Assembly (NCBI GenBank): GCA_024278415.1
Contig: JAJRTI010000604.1
Span: 1 to 8,598, forward strand
Length of the DNA stretch: 8,598 bases
Reading direction: 5' to 3'
Source: Planctomycetota bacterium
GTDB taxonomy: Bacteria > Planctomycetota > Brocadiia > JAJRTI01
This document shows positions 4,884-8,598 of the stretch, piece by piece. Each line of letters begins with the position of its first letter. The stretch's first letter is position 1. The position numbers and the translations under genes are program-made. The notes beneath the pieces were generated by a model. It was not told where the DNA came from and did no database searches. It saw nothing but the letters and a program-made list of their open reading frames with translations.

Positions 4884-7850
4884 CTACTTCACGCGCGCCT
4901 TCGACACGGCTTCGAGCCGCACCGTCTCGGCTCGTTCGCGGAGAGCCCTCTCGAGTTCGCGGTATACCTCCTCGCCCATCTGAGCCTTCGCCGCGTCGAC
5001 CCGTTCCATCACCTTTCGCCGCGACTCCGCGTCGTCGCCCTCTGCCGCGAGTTGTTTGGCCAACAGGATGCACGCCACTGCCGGCTCTCGCTGCTTGAGC
5101 GCGAAGAACGCGTCCGCCTGGCCGAGCAGGCCCTTGAGCCTCACGTTCCTGTCCGGGCGTTTTCCCTTCTCGGCACTTAGGGCTTCCTCGATCGTGGCCA
5201 ACGCCTGCCGCGCGTCGCCGGCCGCCAAGTGCCGGCGGCTTAGGGCGAGTTGGTCGCGCGCCTGGCCGGCGGAATCACCCAAAATCTCGCGGAGCCTCGC
5301 GGCTCTCTGGAAGTTCTTCATTGCGGCGTCCTGTCTGCCCAACTCGGCGTACATCGCGCCCAAGCTATGCAATGCGTCGGCTTGCCGCGCTCGGCTATCC
5401 ACTTTGCCGAACGCGGTGATGCTGTTGATGTAGAGCCGTTCGGCCCGCTCGTCGTATCCGGCGAGTTGGGTGACCCTGGCGAGCGCGTACTGCCGGTCGG
5501 CCGCCTCCAGCTTGACGCGATAATCGTTGTAGAGGGGCACGAGCCGCTCCAGGTCCGCGTTGAGCGTCCTCAGGTCGAAGTAGCGGGTCGTCGGATCAAA
5601 CAGTTTCCACCACGGCGGCAGCGGGCGCTTGAGCAGCGGAGGCTCGGTGAGCGGCCTCTTGAGTGTGATGTACCAGCCGTTGAACGCGACGGACAGCTTG
5701 TAGTAGATGCGCTTCTTCTGGGGGCTGCGCACCCTGAGGAAGAGCTTCCGGTCCTTGAACGTTTTCGTGGGGCACACGAACGACAGGGACTGGGCCGTGA
5801 GGAACGTCTTGTGGAGCGCTCTGTTCGAGTCGTAGACCGACAGCTCCATGTTGCGGCAGTACTCCTCCTTGACCGATATGCTGAGGCTGCCCGGGTAGTA
5901 CTGGGGAGCGAAGGCCCTCGTGAACGAGCCCCATCCGCCACCGGAGTTCCTGTTGCCTTCCTGTTTTGCCGTGCTCTTGTATTCGATGCGGTAGTAGTCC
6001 GCGTCCGTCGTGCTGTGCAAGGTCGCGGTCAGGGCCGGCGCGGAGATGAGCGTTTGGGTTGAGCCGAGCTTGACGGGCGTGGCCGTGTCGAAGCTGTCGT
6101 TCGGCTCGTACTTGTCCGCGGTGGGGGTTTGGCCGGGGATCTTGACGACGACCTGCGTGTGGTCCGACCCCGAGACGCCGGGCGCGGTGGTGCTCTTAGC
6201 CGTGACGGTGACCATCTGGGTCGACTCGCCGCTGCACTTGGGCGGCGCCACGTACACGTTGAACCGGGCGCCCTCGTAGGAGCCCAGCGTGAATAGCGCT
6301 TCGTCGTCCGATACCCACGTCTGCTTGACTCCCTTCGGCAAGGCTTGCGCGATCTTCAGCCACTTGGGGTTGATGCCAGAGAATGTGACGCGGAACGTAT
6401 CTTGGCTTGGGCCCGTGTTGAGCACTCTCACGTTGAAGCTGCCGCCCGCGCCGCCGTCCCATACGTCGAGCTTGGGCGGGGAACTCACGAGCACGCCCGG
6501 CCCTGGCACGTCGAAGTACACGCGCATGGTCGACGACGATGCGGGGATGGCGAACACGCCGATGCGACTCTTTTTGCCGTCGTGCCAGCGGGAGTTGGAG
6601 GATTGCGAATTGTCCCAGAAGTCCTTGGCCCCTCCCGAGGGCACGTACGCCGACCACAGGTACTGGCCCCACTGGACCGGCTTCGTCACTCCGCAGGCGG
6701 GCTCTAGCTCGATCCGCTGCCGCCAGTTCGAGCGGGTCTCGTCGATGTGCCAGATGGTAAGGCCGCCGTCCGCGTCGGGCAGGAGGTTGTCGTAGCCCGT
6801 GCGCTGGCGGTTCTCGACGAGGAAGTACTCGCCGCTGTGAGAGTTGGGATCCGCGAGTTTGTACACGTCTGGGAATTTCTCTACTTCGCGCACGTTGTAG
6901 TACCCGTCCTTCTTGACCTCGATGGGCTTCAGCCACTTGCCCTTGTCGATCTTGTGGAGGGGGTCGAAGTGGGAGTGGTACCCGTCGATGTCCATGAGAC
7001 TGTATGGCCCCGGCGCGGTAGGGTCGTAGCCCTGGGTCTTGGGCAACGTGTTTTTGTTCTCATACAGGTCCGTTGCCGCGATGAACACATGGGCCAGCTC
7101 GTGCGCGGCGAGCCCGAGGTCGCGGTTTCCGGTGAAGCTCGCCGTATACATAAGGATTGCGCCATCGCCATTGCCGTAGATGTTCCACTGGATGGTCTTG
7201 GAACCTTGCTTGACGGTGAAGGAGCCCTTGGAGTCTTCGGCGGGCGTGATGCCGCGCGCCACGCCATAGGTGCTGGCCTGCGGATAGGCCACGAGGACGA
7301 CGAGTTCATCTCGCGTCACCGTGCCGTCGTTGTTGCCGTAGGGCGGCTTGTCGTACTTGGCCAGGTCGAAGGCCTTGCGCTTGACGATCTCCTCGGCGAT
7401 GAACCTGTTGACCGCTTCGGTGCGCTTCTCCGCGTGGCCGCTGGTCCAGCCGGATCCGTGCTTGCACTTGGACTTGGCGCGCCAGTAGTGGTCCGCGTCC
7501 GCAATGGCCGGGTACGGGCCGAACACGCCGGCGTTCTCGAGTTCCATCTGGCCGTAGGAGTTCTCCTTGTAGTAATCCGACACGCTGTTGGTCTTGCCAA
7601 AGAACACGTCGTCCACCGCGTTCGTAAACACGCGCCGCGTGCCGTGCGCGTCGGTCTGGGTCTGGGTGATGTTGGCCGGGAAGGTTGTGCGGCCCGCCTG
7701 AGCGCATTTGCTGTTCGCCTGGGTAAGCGGGAACTCCAAGCCAATCACGAGGAGTGGCACTTTCTTGGACGCGGCCTGCGCAGGCGAAGCCGGCGCGAGG
7801 GCGAACACGATGGACACAAGAACTGCCACTAGAGAGCGATTCCACTGCAT
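4884..7850 (-). CDS. Secreted M6-family (immune inhibitor A-like) metalloprotease with Ig-like, PPC-like and TPR regions, 988 aa
   Basis: This is a predicted exported zinc endopeptidase. A Sec signal peptide is visible: short n-region with R5, hydrophobic core at about 7-19, and a likely signal peptidase I site after AQA (24-26). The M6 catalytic domain covers about 30-445. It has the zinc-helix motif HELAH (250-254; H250 and H254 ligands, E251 general base) with D261 as likely third ligand, the Met-turn region YSLMD (283-287), and the family signatures EYFLVENRQ (341-349) and LTIWHID (364-370). An EF-hand-like NxDGxVxxxE stretch (173-182) lies upstream of the zinc helix. Then follow an Ig-like/NEW3-type beta domain (about 450-570, with VRVLNTGPSQDTF), a PPC-like domain (about 578-722, opening YEPNDSFDTA, with DADYY at 616-620), and an alpha-helical block with about four TPR-like repeats (about 790-942) and a charged helical tail. 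TPRs on an exported protease are uncommon. AGGAGG at 7863-7858, 7 nt before ATG, fixes the start. Lacking a sorting signal or C-terminal membrane helix, it is probably released or periplasmic. Its targets cannot be told from sequence. Confidence 0.93.
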   Translation of the reverse strand: MQWNRSLVAVLVSIVFALAPASPAQAASKKVPLLVIGLEFPLTQANSKCAQAGRTTFPANITQTQTDAHGTRRVFTNAVDDVFFGKTNSVSDYYKENSYGQMELENAGVFGPYPAIADADHYWRAKSKCKHGSGWTSGHAEKRTEAVNRFIAEEIVKRKAFDLAKYDKPPYGNNDGTVTRDELVVLVAYPQASTYGVARGITPAEDSKGSFTVKQGSKTIQWNIYGNGDGAILMYTASFTGNRDLGLAAHELAHVFIAATDLYENKNTLPKTQGYDPTAPGPYSLMDIDGYHSHFDPLHKIDKGKWLKPIEVKKDGYYNVREVEKFPDVYKLADPNSHSGEYFLVENRQRTGYDNLLPDADGGLTIWHIDETRSNWRQRIELEPACGVTKPVQWGQYLWSAYVPSGGAKDFWDNSQSSNSRWHDGKKSRIGVFAIPASSSTMRVYFDVPGPGVLVSSPPKLDVWDGGAGGSFNVRVLNTGPSQDTFRVTFSGINPKWLKIAQALPKGVKQTWVSDDEALFTLGSYEGARFNVYVAPPKCSGESTQMVTVTAKSTTAPGVSGSDHTQVVVKIPGQTPTADKYEPNDSFDTATPVKLGSTQTLISAPALTATLHSTTDADYYRIEYKSTAKQEGNRNSGGGWGSFTRAFAPQYYPGSLSISVKEEYCRNMELSVYDSNRALHKTFLTAQSLSFVCPTKTFKDRKLFLRVRSPQKKRIYYKLSVAFNGWYITLKRPLTEPPLLKRPLPPWWKLFDPTTRYFDLRTLNADLERLVPLYNDYRVKLEAADRQYALARVTQLAGYDERAERLYINSITAFGKVDSRARQADALHSLGAMYAELGRQDAAMKNFQRAARLREILGDSAGQARDQLALSRRHLAAGDARQALATIEEALSAEKGKRPDRNVRLKGLLGQADAFFALKQREPAVACILLAKQLAAEGDDAESRRKVMERVDAAKAQMGEEVYRELERALRERAETVRLEAVSKARVK

Positions 7851-7857
7851 GGCCTAC

Positions 7858-7863
7858 CCTCCT
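7858..7863 (-). promoter_or_regulatory. Ribosome binding site of the metalloprotease gene
   Basis: A full AGGAGG lies 7 nt upstream of the ATG at 7850 on the minus strand. The codons after this ATG immediately form a classical signal peptide, which supports the start independently. Confidence 0.82.
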
Positions 7864-8011
7864 ATTGAGAACCGAAAGTCGGAGAGACCGCTACGCGGCA
7901 GGGTCGAATTCGTGCACTTGGAGCAAGCCCCGGTCTGGTTCGATATGTCGCGGCGAACGCGAGGGTGAAGTGTGTGCCCGCGTGGGAAATAAGGCTGGCC
8001 TCGCCCGGGAA

Positions 8012-8039
8012 AGCTAACTCAGCGAGGCGACCGCGTCAA
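8012..8039 (-). promoter_or_regulatory. Weak candidate sigma70-like promoter for the metalloprotease gene
   Basis: On the minus strand TTGACG (8039-8034) is a good -35 match. Sixteen bases later TTAGCT (8017-8012), or TAGCTT one base on, is only a poor -10 match. It would give a leader of about 150 nt. The -35 box is the only convincing part, and the true promoter may be elsewhere or use another sigma factor. Confidence 0.2.
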
Positions 8040-8124
8040 GTCCTATTTGTCAGAACTTTCCCCTGGAACGGTGGCAAGGGGCGGAATGGGGCCGTACACG
8101 CCGTGTCAGTGCAGAAGCCTCACT

Positions 8125-8147
8125 TCCACCGAGACAAGCTCGGTGGA
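8125..8147. repeat. Perfect 9-bp hairpin upstream of the metalloprotease
   Basis: TCCACCGAG (8125-8133) and CTCGGTGGA (8139-8147) pair perfectly around an ACAAG loop. It lies about 275 bp upstream of the metalloprotease start and has no T tract on either side. It could be an operator-like dyad, a leader structure if transcription starts further upstream, or a repeat remnant. Confidence 0.6.
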
Positions 8148-8278
8148 GAGTTGGACTGGAGTTATCCGGACGGCGTTGTCGCTCAATCCTGTGTCAGGCG
8201 AGCGGACAGCGGAACACGCGTGCGGCTAAGCGTTCCCAGCGCGGTCTCGGAGACTGGGGCATCCGAATCATGTAAACT

Positions 8279-8297
8279 GTCCCGTGAGCTGCGGGAC
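8279..8297. repeat. Short GTCCCG/CGGGAC hairpin
   Basis: GTCCCG (8279-8284) pairs with CGGGAC (8292-8297) around a 7-nt loop, just before the CATTCTGA element. The similar octamers AAACTGTC (8274-8281) and GAACTGTC (8303-8310) flank it. Confidence 0.45.
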
Positions 8298-8306
8298 TGC
8301 CCGAAC

Positions 8307-8398
8307 TGTCATTCTGAACGAGGTGAAGCATCGCCCGCGTGCGAAGCATCTCTGCTGCACGGCGACGAGGGAGGTTTTTAGCTTCGATCAGAATGGCA
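8307..8398. repeat. About 92-bp palindromic repeat element (REP/MITE-like, CATTCTGA termini)
   Basis: The ends 8307-8324 and 8381-8398 are inverted repeats. Over 18 positions there is one mismatch and three G-T pairs; both ends contain CATTCTGA. Inside, GAAGCATC occurs twice as a direct repeat (8325-8332 and 8343-8350). From memory, the CATTCTGA...GAAGCATCTCTGCTG pattern resembles a family of short intergenic palindromic elements seen in many copies in environmental bacterial genomes. No open frame inside is believable, so any mobility would depend on an enzyme encoded elsewhere. Confidence 0.65.
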
Positions 8399-8525
8399 AG
8401 CGACGAACGCGCGTGTTTCTGCCACACGCCGGGCGGCGACGCTGCCTGAAAAGCTGAGGGTGCAGGTCTGAACGTACGTAGTAAACTGGGCGTTCATTCC
8501 CGTGGTACGCCGGCGCAGAATGCAC

Positions 8526-8594
8526 ATGCGCCGAAGGCGCATCACAACATAGCCCAGTGCAAGCTCGTTCGGTCGCGTCAGCGGGCGAACGAGC
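8526..8594. repeat. Pair of inverted repeats at the right window edge, probably part of a larger repeat
   Basis: ATGCGCC (8526-8532) and GGCGCAT (8536-8542) form a 7-bp stem with a GAA loop. After a linker containing CATAGCCCAG, GCTCGTTCG (8563-8571) and CGAACGAGC (8586-8594) form a 9-bp stem. The CATAGCCCAG string recalls, from memory, dispersed intergenic repeats that end in CCCTGGG. The element probably continues past the window edge. Confidence 0.5.
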
Positions 8595-8598
8595 GCCG

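Larger units (their letters stand above)
7851..8598. other. 748-bp non-coding region upstream of the metalloprotease
   Basis: No gene is supported: the open frames here are short, lack ribosome sites and run through palindromes. The proximal part (7851-8060) should hold the metalloprotease leader and promoter. The distal part (8120-8598) is repeat-rich, with hairpins at 8125-8147 and 8279-8297, the 92-bp element at 8307-8398 and paired inverted repeats at 8526-8594. Confidence 0.7.

Noticed and set aside
4618..5073. Minus-strand open frame (151 codons) spanning the protease 3' end and the spacer
   Set aside because: It overlaps the TPR tail in another frame, is Arg/Gly/Pro-rich, and has no ribosome site or known domain.
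5250..6062. Plus-strand open frame (270 codons) opposite the protease C-terminal part
   Set aside because: It has shadow-type composition and no motif, and the opposite strand encodes the PPC and TPR regions convincingly.
6747..7832. Long plus-strand open frame (361 codons) opposite the metalloprotease
   Set aside because: It lies wholly antisense to a gene with clear catalytic motifs. Its Val/Arg/Leu/Gly-rich low-complexity composition is typical of an antisense shadow in GC-rich DNA.
8047..8229. Short plus-strand open frame (60 codons) upstream of the protease
   Set aside because: It has no ribosome site or recognisable protein features and runs through the perfect hairpin at 8125-8147.
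8194..8427. Minus-strand open frame (77 codons) over the CATTCTGA element
   Set aside because: It is created by the palindromic repeat itself; such frames are commonly mis-annotated as small hypothetical proteins.
8120..8598. Possible CRISPR array in the repeat-rich right end
   Set aside because: The repeats are different palindromes, not regularly spaced copies of one direct repeat, and no cas gene is present.

Overview
The window is GC-rich bacterial DNA with two long genes, both on the minus strand, filling about 85% of it. Two strong Shine-Dalgarno sites (AGGAGG and GGAGG) and a Sec signal peptide fit a bacterium. The larger gene is an oxygen-sensitive-type iron-sulfur activase, which suggests an anaerobic or facultative lifestyle. 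The flanks carry palindromic repeats of the kind I associate from memory with environmental phyla such as Planctomycetes, Verrucomicrobia, Chloroflexi or Armatimonadetes. I cannot assign a phylum from the sequence alone.

Layout in the direction of transcription, right to left. Positions 8598-7851 are non-coding (748 bp) and hold several hairpins, one ~92-bp terminal-inverted-repeat element and a possible promoter. Positions 7850-4884 encode a secreted M6-family zinc metalloprotease of 988 aa, with an Ig-like/NEW3-type domain, a PPC-like domain and an unusual C-terminal TPR block. Positions 4883-4607 are a 277-bp spacer with two hairpins. Positions 4606-308 encode a 1432-aa protein of the 2-hydroxyacyl-CoA dehydratase activase superfamily. 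It carries two BadF/BcrA-type ATPase domains in tandem, then a cysteine-rich DUF2229/COG3580-like region and a COG3581-like region. Positions 307-1 are non-coding and contain three closely spaced hairpins, including a 42-bp perfect palindrome and a likely terminator for the activase transcript.

The two genes are co-directional, but they need not work together. One product should be exported; the other is a cytosolic ATP-dependent electron-transfer protein. The 277-bp gap and separate strong ribosome sites suggest two independent units or a loose operon. I saw no CRISPR array, tRNA, rRNA, transposase or phage gene. The points most worth a second look are the asymmetric tandem ATPase domains, the altered zinc-site helix and TPR tail of the protease, and the palindromic repeats clustered at both ends of the window.
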